A DNA stretch of 64,000 bases from Pseudomonas pisciculturae (GTDB lineage Bacteria > Pseudomonadota > Gammaproteobacteria > Pseudomonadales > Pseudomonadaceae), in assembly GCF_015461805.1 (NCBI RefSeq), contig NZ_JACVZE010000010.1, positions 62,001 through 126,000 on the forward strand, written 5' to 3'. Within the stretch, counting starts at the first letter, position 1. The number at the start of each line of letters is the position of its first letter. The notes beneath the pieces are model-generated. The model had not been told where the DNA came from, did not search any database, and saw nothing but the letters and a program-made list of their open reading frames with translations. This document shows positions 9,558-17,145 of this stretch, in pieces. Position numbers and translations under genes: made by a program.

Positions 9558-11846
9558 TCAGAACTCCATGCTCAAGGTACTTTGGAAGGTGCGCGGTGAG
9601 CCTGGCCGGAACACGGCGGGGCCGCTGGTGCTGGTGAGGATGTAGCCCAGGTAGTCCTTGTCGAAGAGGTTGTCGATGTTGAAACGCAGCTTCACGTTTT
9701 TCAGCGGGCCGTAATGCAGCTGCTCGCCACCCAGGTCCAGGTAGGCGTTGTACAGGGTGTAGCCGGGCACCGATTCGCTGTTGGTGAAGTTGCTGTAGCG
9801 CTCGCCGATATAACGCGCCGAGAAGTTCAGCAATGCCCACGGCGCCAGCTCGTAGGTAACCCCGGCCTGGGCCAGCCAGCGCGGGCTGTCGGGTACATCG
9901 TTGTCGCGGATCGACAGGCCGGCGGCGTCGTTCTGGAACGTGGACTTGTTGTAGGTCAGGTTGCCATTGAGCACAATCTTGTCCGACAGCACGGGCGGCT
10001 TCCATTGCCCGCTCAATTCAGTGCCATAAGCCTGCACCTTGCCGACGTTCTGGTAGTAGGTTTCTACCTGGCTGCTGCCGGGCACCGGTGAGGCGAAGGC
10101 TTGCAAGCGGTTGTCGAAGTCGGTGCGATACAGCGCCCACGAAGCGTTGAACGTTGGGCGGTTGATGCGGTAACCCACCTCGTAGTTCTTCGCCCGCTCG
10201 GCATCCGGTGGCGGTGCGCTGGGGCTGGCGGCGCGGAAGATATCGTCGGCGCCACGGGGCAGGGCCATGTTTTCGGAGTAGGAGGCAAACACCTGGGTGT
10301 CGTCGGTGAGGTTGTAGACCAACCCGGCCTGGGGCAGGAAGGCGTCGTTCCACTGGGTGCTGATACGCGGCTGGCGATTGTTGATGTAGTCGCCGGCATT
10401 GCGGTAGCCCTCGATGCGGTACTTGAGGTTCAGGCTCTTGAAACCCAATTGCAGGCGCAGGCGGTCATCGAGCAGGGTCCAGGTGTCTTTGAGGTGGTAT
10501 TGCAGCGAGTTGCGCGTGGAGCTGAAATCCCCTTGCCGGTGTACGGGCTCATTGAACAACGGCGTGCCATCCGGGCTGCCATCGGTGAGGTTGTAGCGCG
10601 CCTGCTGGCGGTTGAACACATCGGTTTCGGCCCACAGGCCGGTATCGATCTGGTGCTGGCCGACTTCCCATTGCAAGCCGGTACGCCCGCCAAAACGGTG
10701 ACCGCTGAGGGACGACAATCCGTATTGCACGCCCCTGGGTGCGAACAGGCCGTCCACATTGCTTTCGGCATTGTGCAGGGCCAGCGAGGTGGCGTAGGCC
10801 TCGGGGGATACGCCAAAGCCTTTCTTGGCCTCGTAGTACAGCGTGGTGTAGTTGAGTAAATCCGGGCGGATCTCGAACTGGCCGCCCAGGCTGTACAACG
10901 TATCACGCCGCTGGTTGACCGCCTGTTTGTAGTACTGGTTGTAATTGGTGTTGCTGTAGCGCACCCCCGGTACGGTTTCGGGCAGGTTCGGCAGGCTGCC
11001 CAGGTAGGCGAAATCTCGGCCGGAGCGCCCGAATGGATCGTTGGCGGTGCCTTCGTACTGGGCGATGCTGACGTAGGGCGAGTCATAGTCATAGAACGAG
11101 TTGTGCACGGCGCGCAGCCACACTTCGTCACGATCACCGAAGCGGTAGCGCACCTTGGCTTCCAAGTGTTCACGGTCGATGGTGCCGGGGCCGCGCCATA
11201 GGTCGCCGTCGATTTTCGAACGGCTGAAATAGGCCGACAGGCCCTGGTGCTCGCCGGTCTGCAACCTGACAAAACTGCGCCGCAGGCTGTCGCTACCCAG
11301 TGTGTAAGACAAACTCACGCCGGGCTCAGGCGCCGGGTTGCTGGTTTGGTAATCCACATAGGGCCCAAGCGATGCATAACCCGATTGCGACACATCGCCA
11401 GCGCCAGTCGAGGCCGTTACCCGTTCGGTGTTTTCGTTGTCGACGTAACGATAGATCGGGCTGCCGCCAAACTGGTCGGTACGACCCAACGGCACGCCGT
11501 CGATAGAGAAGCCGATCTGTTGCAGGTTGAACGCCCGCACAAACACCGAGTTGCCGAACTCGTACAAGCCCAGCGCATCGTTGACCTGCACGTTGAAGCC
11601 CGGCAGGGCTTCGAGCATTTTCAGCCCCGACGTACCGGCCGGCGCCGATTGCAGCGCCTGGTGTGAGATGGCCAGGGTATTGCTGATCTTGTCTTCGCCG
11701 ATGGCGGCGCTGGCTTCGGTTACCCGTGCGCCCACCACCTCGACTTTGCTCAGTTGCGGTTCGGTGTCGCTGGCGGCCTGTGCCGCCCACGTTGTATCGG
11801 CCAGCAACAAGCTGACGAGCAGGGTCTTGCGGTACTGAGCAATCAT
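9558..11846 (-). CDS. TonB-dependent outer-membrane receptor (no STN domain)
   Basis: 762 aa. The start at 11846 is preferred to an open frame up to 11918, because it gives a signal peptide ending near TWAAQA and has AAGGA upstream. The plug begins with KVEVVGARVTE and contains GLKMLEALPGFNVQV. A 22-strand barrel follows and the protein ends in aromatic Phe (STLSMEF), as expected for barrel insertion. There is no N-terminal signalling domain, unlike the receptor at the head of the same operon. Neighbours suggest import of a sulfur- or amino-acid-containing compound rather than an iron chelate, but the ligand cannot be read from sequence. Confidence 0.9.
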   Translation of the reverse strand: MIAQYRKTLLVSLLLADTTWAAQAASDTEPQLSKVEVVGARVTEASAAIGEDKISNTLAISHQALQSAPAGTSGLKMLEALPGFNVQVNDALGLYEFGNSVFVRAFNLQQIGFSIDGVPLGRTDQFGGSPIYRYVDNENTERVTASTGAGDVSQSGYASLGPYVDYQTSNPAPEPGVSLSYTLGSDSLRRSFVRLQTGEHQGLSAYFSRSKIDGDLWRGPGTIDREHLEAKVRYRFGDRDEVWLRAVHNSFYDYDSPYVSIAQYEGTANDPFGRSGRDFAYLGSLPNLPETVPGVRYSNTNYNQYYKQAVNQRRDTLYSLGGQFEIRPDLLNYTTLYYEAKKGFGVSPEAYATSLALHNAESNVDGLFAPRGVQYGLSSLSGHRFGGRTGLQWEVGQHQIDTGLWAETDVFNRQQARYNLTDGSPDGTPLFNEPVHRQGDFSSTRNSLQYHLKDTWTLLDDRLRLQLGFKSLNLKYRIEGYRNAGDYINNRQPRISTQWNDAFLPQAGLVYNLTDDTQVFASYSENMALPRGADDIFRAASPSAPPPDAERAKNYEVGYRINRPTFNASWALYRTDFDNRLQAFASPVPGSSQVETYYQNVGKVQAYGTELSGQWKPPVLSDKIVLNGNLTYNKSTFQNDAAGLSIRDNDVPDSPRWLAQAGVTYELAPWALLNFSARYIGERYSNFTNSESVPGYTLYNAYLDLGGEQLHYGPLKNVKLRFNIDNLFDKDYLGYILTSTSGPAVFRPGSPRTFQSTLSMEF

Positions 11847-11872
11847 TGTCGGTCCTTGGCAAAAGTGTGGCG

Positions 11873-12907
11873 TCAGAGCCCGGCGTAGGCCTGGGCGAGA
11901 AACTCGGGCTGGGCCCATTCGTGCACGCTGAAGTCGTTCTGCAAGAAGCCGCGCTGCACCAGGAAGTCCTTTTTCAGCTCTAGGGCGGCGAGGTTCTGGG
12001 GGCCTAGTTGCGGTACGAAATCCAGTTCGGCGATGGCACTGCGGATAAAGGCCGCATCCGGCAGGAAGGTGACCCGGGTGAACAGTTCTGCGGCGGCATC
12101 GCGGTGCTGGTTGATCCAGCGCCCGGCACGGATCGCAGCACGCAGGAACGCCACCACCACCTGCGGGTGTTCCTCGGCAAAGGCGCGGTTGACGGTGGTG
12201 GCGTAGGGGCCGTTATGGTTCTTGAGGGTCCAGTCCGGGTAGCGTTCCAGGTCTTCGATCACGGTGAATTCGCCGCTGGCCAGCAATGCCGGTACATGCC
12301 CGGCAGCAATGTGCACTGCGTCCACGCGGCCTTCGGCCAAGGCGCGCACCTCGTGCCCGGGCTTGCCGTGCAGGCCATGCAGTTGCGACCAGAATGCCGA
12401 AGGCTTTATGGCGGGTTGCAAGGTGTGGGGGTCGCCTTCGTCTTCCAGTTCGATCAGGCGTACTTGCGACGGCTCCAGCCCCGCCAGTTGCAGGGCGTTG
12501 AACAGGCCGTGCTCGGCCAACGCCTTGAGCACATCCACCCGCGCCTTGTTGCGGCTGACCGGTACACCGATGCGCTTGCCGAACAGGTCGGCCACCTGGC
12601 GGATGCGCCCGTCGGCACGCACCAGCACCTGGCCGGCGCGTTGGGTGGCGGTGGTGGCCACCAGCAGCGTGTCGGCCTGGTCGGCACGTGCCCACAGCGC
12701 CGGTACTGCGCCGCCGTCGCGGATCAGGCGTGCTTCACCGTGAGTGAAGTGGGGCAGCCAGCCCTGGTTGTCGGGCAGCGAGCGCAGATAGATCGCCTCG
12801 GCGCCGACACGCTGGTATTCCTCATCCAGCCAGCCGAGTTCCACGGCGATGTTGGACGCGACCAACAGCGGGCAAATGCTGTAGTGGGTAGGCAATGGTT
12901 GGCTCAT
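11873..12907 (-). CDS. DszB-like desulfinase candidate with NMT1/SsuA-type binding-protein fold
   Basis: 344 aa, no signal peptide. It would usually be labelled an ABC binding protein of the NMT1/SsuA family, but it resembles DszB, the 2-(2-hydroxyphenyl)benzenesulfinate desulfinase of Rhodococcus. The N-terminal HYSICPLL carries Cys12 where DszB has Cys27. PHFTHGEARLIRDGG carries His53 and Arg63 with the same ten-residue spacing as DszB His60 and Arg70. The C terminus (FLQNDFSVHEWAQPEFL) matches the DszB ending. These are the catalytic residues reported for DszB. Lack of a signal peptide also argues for a cytoplasmic enzyme. The gene overlaps the upstream PLP-enzyme gene by ATGA. I infer a C-S bond cleaving enzyme acting on a sulfinate; a plain binding role remains possible. 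Confidence 0.75.
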   Translation of the reverse strand: MSQPLPTHYSICPLLVASNIAVELGWLDEEYQRVGAEAIYLRSLPDNQGWLPHFTHGEARLIRDGGAVPALWARADQADTLLVATTATQRAGQVLVRADGRIRQVADLFGKRIGVPVSRNKARVDVLKALAEHGLFNALQLAGLEPSQVRLIELEDEGDPHTLQPAIKPSAFWSQLHGLHGKPGHEVRALAEGRVDAVHIAAGHVPALLASGEFTVIEDLERYPDWTLKNHNGPYATTVNRAFAEEHPQVVVAFLRAAIRAGRWINQHRDAAAELFTRVTFLPDAAFIRSAIAELDFVPQLGPQNLAALELKKDFLVQRGFLQNDFSVHEWAQPEFLAQAYAGL

Positions 12908-14094
12908 GGCAGACTCCTTGATGATGGTGGGTGACTCAGGTGTTCGAAGCCTTGTTGCAGGTCGGCGATCAGGTCCTCGACCGCTTCAAGGCCCACATGC
13001 AAGCGCAGCAATACGCCGGGGGCGATCTGTGCGGTGGGGTGGGGCTTTTGGGTGCGGATCAGGCTTTCGAAACCGCCCCAACTGGCGCCCATGGAAAACA
13101 ACTGGAGGCTTTCAAGAAAGGTCTTTGTCGCGGCTTCGCAGATGGGTTTGAGCACCACGCCAAACAGGCCCGTCGAGCCGAGAAAGTCGCGATTGAACAC
13201 CTCATGCCCCGTGGAATCCGGCAATGCAGGGTGCAGCACCTGGGCAACTTCCTGGCGTTGTTGCAGCCAACGCGCAACGGCCAGGGCATTGCTTTCGTGC
13301 TGACGCAAGCGCACGCCGAGGGTGCGCAGGCCCCGCAGGCCGAGGTAGGCGTCGTCGGCACTGGCGATGTAGCCCAATTGCCGCACGGTTTCGCGCACGC
13401 CGGCGTACAAGGCCTCAGTGGTCACGATCACGCCGAGCATGGCGTCGCTGTGACCCACCAAGTACTTGGTGGCGGCATGGATCGAGATGTCCACGCCGTG
13501 TTCGAACGCCTTGAAGAACAGCGGCGTGGCCCAGGTGTTATCCAGCATCAATAGCGCGCCATGGGCATGGGCAACACGGGCGAGGGCGGGGATGTCTTGT
13601 ACTTCAAAGGTGCTGGAGCCGGGGGCTTCGGCGTACACCAGGCGGGTGTTCGGTTGGATCAAGGCAGCGATGTCTGCGCCAAGCATCGGCGCGAAATAGC
13701 TGGCCTGGATGCCGTAGCGCGGCAGAATCTGGTCAAACACCTGGCGCGCATGCCAATAGCAGTTGTCGGTCACCAGGATATGGTCGCCGGCCCGTGCTAC
13801 CGCCAGCACCGCGCCGACAATCGCCGCCAACCCACTGGGCATGATCAACCCGCGAAAACCGCCTTCCAACTGGGCCACGGCATCTTCGAACGCCGCGGTG
13901 GTGGGGTTGCCGTTGCGGCCGTAGATATGGCCGCGATAGTGCGGGTCGTCCGCATTGGCCAGATGATCGGCGAGGGTACTGGTGTCGGGCCAGATAAACG
14001 TGGAACTGCGATACACCGGCGTATTGACAGTGCCTGCGTGGTGGGCAGGGTCGCGGCCCAGATGGGTCAGTAAGGTATCGTCGCGCATGCTCAT
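12904..14094 (-). CDS. PLP-dependent Cys/Met metabolism enzyme (cystathionine beta-lyase-like)
   Basis: 396 aa from the ATG at 14094, which overlaps the permease stop as ATGA. Fold type I PLP enzyme of the MetC/MetB family. YGR at 58-60 binds the neighbouring phosphate, the Asp in LMLDNTWATP (D185) pairs with the pyridine nitrogen, and Lys210 in HAATKYLVGHSD is the Schiff-base lysine. In this setting a C-S lyase acting on cysteine or a cysteine conjugate is likely, though gamma-lyase or synthase activity cannot be separated by eye. The stop overlaps the DszB-like start, so the two enzymes are translationally coupled and may act on the same sulfur compound. Confidence 0.87.
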   Translation of the reverse strand: MSMRDDTLLTHLGRDPAHHAGTVNTPVYRSSTFIWPDTSTLADHLANADDPHYRGHIYGRNGNPTTAAFEDAVAQLEGGFRGLIMPSGLAAIVGAVLAVARAGDHILVTDNCYWHARQVFDQILPRYGIQASYFAPMLGADIAALIQPNTRLVYAEAPGSSTFEVQDIPALARVAHAHGALLMLDNTWATPLFFKAFEHGVDISIHAATKYLVGHSDAMLGVIVTTEALYAGVRETVRQLGYIASADDAYLGLRGLRTLGVRLRQHESNALAVARWLQQRQEVAQVLHPALPDSTGHEVFNRDFLGSTGLFGVVLKPICEAATKTFLESLQLFSMGASWGGFESLIRTQKPHPTAQIAPGVLLRLHVGLEAVEDLIADLQQGFEHLSHPPSSRSLP

Positions 14095-14762
14095 TGCCGC
14101 TCCAGCCGTTTGGCCCAACGTGAAAGGGGGTAGATGTAGAGAAAGAACGCGACAAAGACCAAGCCGTAGGCCGGTAGCAGCAGGTCACTGCGCAATTGGG
14201 TCGAGAGATGGGTTTGTACGGTGGTCATCAATTCTTCCACCCCGAGCAAGTTGGCCAGGGAGGTAGACATGGTCACCGCGCAATACAGGTTCACCCACGG
14301 CGCAACCAGGCTCGGCAGGGTCTGCGGGATGATCACGTAGCGCAGTGCCTGGCCGTGGCGTAACCCCAAGGCCTGGGCCGCTTCCCATTGGCCGATCGGC
14401 ACCGCTCGCACCGCGCCGCGCACGATCTCCGAGACGTAGCCGATGGCCGGCAACGCCAGGCCCAGTGCCACCTTGAGCCAGTCCGGCAACTGCCACCAAC
14501 GCCCGGCCCAGTGCACTTCATAGGGCAACAGGTAGGCGACGTAGAACATCACCACCAGCCATGGCAGGTTGCGTAGCAAACGGCTTAAGTGCCCGGCGGC
14601 CCGGCGCAAATTGGCGTGGGCGCTGACCTGCACGCTGCCGAGCAATACACCGGCGACGGTCGCCACCAGCATCGCCGTGACGCCCATCAGAATGTTCAGG
14701 CCAAAGCCTTGTAGCAGCGCCGGCGCCCACTGCCACAGCAACACAAACGGCTCAGGCGGCAT
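14091..14762 (-). CDS. Polar amino-acid ABC transporter permease (second of pair)
   Basis: 223 aa from the ATG at 14762, eleven bases inside the upstream permease. HisM/GlnP family inner-membrane permease: an N-terminal Q-W-A-P-A-L-L-Q-G segment, about five membrane helices, and the ATPase-docking EAA loop WEAAQALGLRHGQALRYVIIPQ. It forms a heterodimer with the product of the upstream gene. No cognate ATPase gene is present in the operon or elsewhere in the window. Confidence 0.9.
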   Translation of the reverse strand: MPPEPFVLLWQWAPALLQGFGLNILMGVTAMLVATVAGVLLGSVQVSAHANLRRAAGHLSRLLRNLPWLVVMFYVAYLLPYEVHWAGRWWQLPDWLKVALGLALPAIGYVSEIVRGAVRAVPIGQWEAAQALGLRHGQALRYVIIPQTLPSLVAPWVNLYCAVTMSTSLANLLGVEELMTTVQTHLSTQLRSDLLLPAYGLVFVAFFLYIYPLSRWAKRLERQ

Positions 14763-15489
14763 TGGGCAACTCCTGGCCAGGCAGACGCAGGCGTGCTTCG
14801 AGGCGGCGCAGCAACCAACTGCTGGCGCCAATCAGCAGCAGCCACACCAGCAACAGCACCTGCATCATCTCGGCGACATTGAAGTTGTCAGACCAGATCC
14901 GGTTGCTCGCATAGAGCAATTCCGGCACGGCAATCGCGTAGGCAATCGAGGTGGACTTGATCGTCTGCACCACCGTATTGCCCATCGCTGGCAGGCTGTT
15001 GCGCAGGGCCAGTGGCAGCACGATATGCAGCAACACTGTGCGCCCGTGCATCCCCAGGGCGGCCGCCGCGTTGAGCGTCGAGCGTGGTACGGCGTCGATC
15101 CCGGCGCGCAGGTTCTGTGCCTGGAACGCGCCGTTGTGCAGGCCGATCACGATGATCGCCCACTGCGTGCCGTTGAGCAGGCGCACGCCGTCCACCATCG
15201 GCAGCAGCGCACCTACGCCGAAATAGAAGAAAAACAATTGCACCAGCAGGGGGGTGTTGCGAAACAACGCGACGTAAGCGCCGCTGATAGCGCGCCACAC
15301 CGGATGGCGTGAACCCAGGCCTGCTGCACCGAAAACTGCGAGCAACAGCGACAGCCCGATACTCGCCACCGACAAGCCCAAGGTCAGGCCCAGGCCCAGC
15401 AAGAAGCGCTCACGGTCCATTGGGTCCCACAGGATGCTCAACAGCACGCCATGCTGTTCCAGCCACAGACGCAGGCTGACTTCACTCAT
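14752..15489 (-). CDS. Polar amino-acid ABC transporter permease (first of pair)
   Basis: 245 aa from the ATG at 15489, which overlaps the binding-protein gene by eight bases. HisQ/GltJ-type permease with the typical YVALFRNTPLLVQLFFFYFG segment and the EAA-like loop LNAAAALGMHGRTVLLHIVLP. Several membrane helices are evident. It pairs with the next gene product and with the periplasmic protein encoded just upstream. The specificity is probably an amino acid or amino-acid-like sulfur compound. Confidence 0.9.
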   Translation of the reverse strand: MSEVSLRLWLEQHGVLLSILWDPMDRERFLLGLGLTLGLSVASIGLSLLLAVFGAAGLGSRHPVWRAISGAYVALFRNTPLLVQLFFFYFGVGALLPMVDGVRLLNGTQWAIIVIGLHNGAFQAQNLRAGIDAVPRSTLNAAAALGMHGRTVLLHIVLPLALRNSLPAMGNTVVQTIKSTSIAYAIAVPELLYASNRIWSDNFNVAEMMQVLLLVWLLLIGASSWLLRRLEARLRLPGQELPNAA

Positions 15490-16306
15490 GCCGTGCCTGC
15501 ACATGCTGCTGCGCCACCCAGGCATTGGGTGCCAGGCCGTAGCGCTGCTCCAGTTGGATGATCAACCCATTGGCATGCCAACCTTCGACAATGCCCGACA
15601 CCGCCGCCAGCAGCTCCGGTTGGCCCTTGCGCAGTGCAATGCCCCACGGCGCCGGGTCTTGGCCCGGCAGCTTCACCTCGTAATCGGCCCACTCCGGCTG
15701 GCGGGCGAGGGCGCTGTACAAGGCGTCGTCGCCCATTGCGCCCAGGCAACGGCTGTCTGCCACGGCTTTGCGCACTTCGGCGGTGCCATTGAACGAAGCG
15801 AATTGCACGCCGTAGCGGCTTTCGAATGGGCGTACCCACACACTGGTGGCGGGTGCGCACAGGGTCTTGCCGCGCAGGCTTTCCCAATCGGAAACGGCTG
15901 TGGATTTGGGCGCGAAGACCGTGGCGGCGGAGCTATAGAAACCGGGGCTGGCGAAATCGACTTCGAGGCGGCGGGCGGGGGTGTCGAGTAACGACGTGAC
16001 CAGTACTTCACAGCGGCCTTGATCGAGGAACAGCAAGCGGTTCAGCGGGTTGACCTGCACCAGTGAAAGCTTCAAGGGCTGGCCGACGCGGGTGGAGAGT
16101 TGGTGTTGCAGGTCGACGATCAAATCCATGATCAGACCGGAGGGTTTGCCGTCTGCATCGAGGGTTTTGAAGGGGGGGAATTCGTCGCTGGTGCAGACGT
16201 TCAAGGTGCCACGCGATTGTGCGCGTTCCAGGAGGGGTTCGGCGAAAGCGGGAAGCGAGCCCACCGCTAATAACGCCGCCAAGGCCAAGGAGGAGTAGAG
16301 ATGCAC
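15482..16306 (-). CDS. Periplasmic polar amino-acid binding protein (ABC transporter)
   Basis: SBP_bac_3 family protein, 274 aa from a GTG at 16306 that immediately begins a signal peptide (HLYSSLALAALLAVGSLPAFA). The mature part has RGTLNVCTSDEFPPFKTLD near its N terminus, then LIVDLQHQL and the MGDDALY region. The frame is also open up to an ATG at 16480 that overlaps the aldolase stop as ATGA, but the extra ~58 codons are read through two REP units and would bury the signal peptide. I favour the GTG start. The GTG lacks a good ribosome binding site, so the start is uncertain. Confidence 0.85.
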   Translation of the reverse strand: MHLYSSLALAALLAVGSLPAFAEPLLERAQSRGTLNVCTSDEFPPFKTLDADGKPSGLIMDLIVDLQHQLSTRVGQPLKLSLVQVNPLNRLLFLDQGRCEVLVTSLLDTPARRLEVDFASPGFYSSAATVFAPKSTAVSDWESLRGKTLCAPATSVWVRPFESRYGVQFASFNGTAEVRKAVADSRCLGAMGDDALYSALARQPEWADYEVKLPGQDPAPWGIALRKGQPELLAAVSGIVEGWHANGLIIQLEQRYGLAPNAWVAQQHVQARHE

Positions 16307-16340
16307 TCGGGCTAATCCGAGAGGCTCGGCGGCTTGAAGG

Positions 16341-16388
16341 GCGCCTTCGCGAGCAAGTCGAATCGTCGCACCGCCGCTCCCACATTTA
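16341..16388 (-). repeat. REP element upstream of the binding-protein gene
   Basis: REP unit in minus orientation ending GCCGCTCCCACATTTA, with the GCGAGCAAG core. It lies between the aldolase stop and the most likely start of the binding-protein gene. Confidence 0.7.
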
Positions 16389-16430
16389 GACCGTGTTGCG
16401 CTTGATGGAATTGGGTTGGCTGCTAGATCG

Positions 16431-16461
16431 CTATCGGGGGCAAGCCCCCTCCCACATTTGG
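16431..16461 (-). repeat. REP element upstream of the binding-protein gene
   Basis: Second REP unit (GGGGGCAAGCCCCCTCCCAC), just downstream of the aldolase gene in the direction of transcription. With the unit at 16341-16388 it interrupts an otherwise overlapping operon. Confidence 0.8.
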
Positions 16462-16476
16462 ACGGCGGTGTATTGG

Positions 16477-17136
16477 TCATGATGCGCTCCAACCCAGGCG
16501 TGAGCGCTGCGCCGCGCCTTGGGGGAACGGTTGGGGTGTGCCCAGTTGAGCAGCCAGAAACGTCAGGTACGCCGCTTCTTCCAGATTGATCAGCAAACGC
16601 GTGGCCGCGAGGACGTCGCATTCAGACCAGGCAAATGGCCCGTGATTGACCAACAACGCCGCCGGCGCCCGCGGGTGCTCACGCAAGGCATCCACCACCG
16701 GCTGCGGCGCATAACGCGGGCCCCAGGCCGTCAACGGAATCTCCTGGTCTTCGTCCAACACGCCGAGCAACTGCGTGGCATGCGCCCGTAGCGGCCGCCC
16801 CGCAATGGCGAAAGCGGTGAGATACGGCGAGTGCGTATGGATCACCGCATTCACCTGCGGCCGTTCGCGATAGATCGCCGCGTGCAGCACTGCCACCTCC
16901 TTGAGGTTGTCCGTGAGGCTGCCTTGGCTGTGCTGCAAATCGAAATCCACAATCGCCGCCACGCCACTGTCGGCCCCGCTCAACGAGGCAATCACCAAGC
17001 GTTGCTCACCGGGAATACGCAGGCTGATATTGCCCGCCTCATTGGCCGACAACACCTGGTGCTTGATCAGCAATTGCTTGGCCTGGGCAAAGTCTTGTTC
17101 GAACACTTGGGTAAAACGCACAGGGTCAAAACTCAT
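16477..17136 (-). CDS. Class II aldolase/adducin family protein
   Basis: 219 aa cytoplasmic enzyme of the AraD/FucA/MtnB superfamily. The zinc site is visible: HTHSP with His100 and His102, and His165 in LVNHGPFAW. Glu80 in the LKEVAVLHAAIY segment is the probable catalytic acid. SANEAGNISLR near the N terminus is the phosphate-loop-like segment of the family. MtnB-type dehydratases of the methionine salvage pathway belong here, which would suit a sulfur operon, but sugar-phosphate aldolases or epimerases are equally possible. It starts nine bases after the STN-receptor stop. Confidence 0.85.
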   Translation of the reverse strand: MSFDPVRFTQVFEQDFAQAKQLLIKHQVLSANEAGNISLRIPGEQRLVIASLSGADSGVAAIVDFDLQHSQGSLTDNLKEVAVLHAAIYRERPQVNAVIHTHSPYLTAFAIAGRPLRAHATQLLGVLDEDQEIPLTAWGPRYAPQPVVDALREHPRAPAALLVNHGPFAWSECDVLAATRLLINLEEAAYLTFLAAQLGTPQPFPQGAAQRSRLGWSAS

Positions 17137-17145
17137 GGGAAGTCC

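Noticed and set aside
9556..10005. N-terminal extension of the dipeptidase frame
   Set aside because: This stretch overlaps the TonB receptor gene in another frame, and a proper signal peptide starts at 9555.
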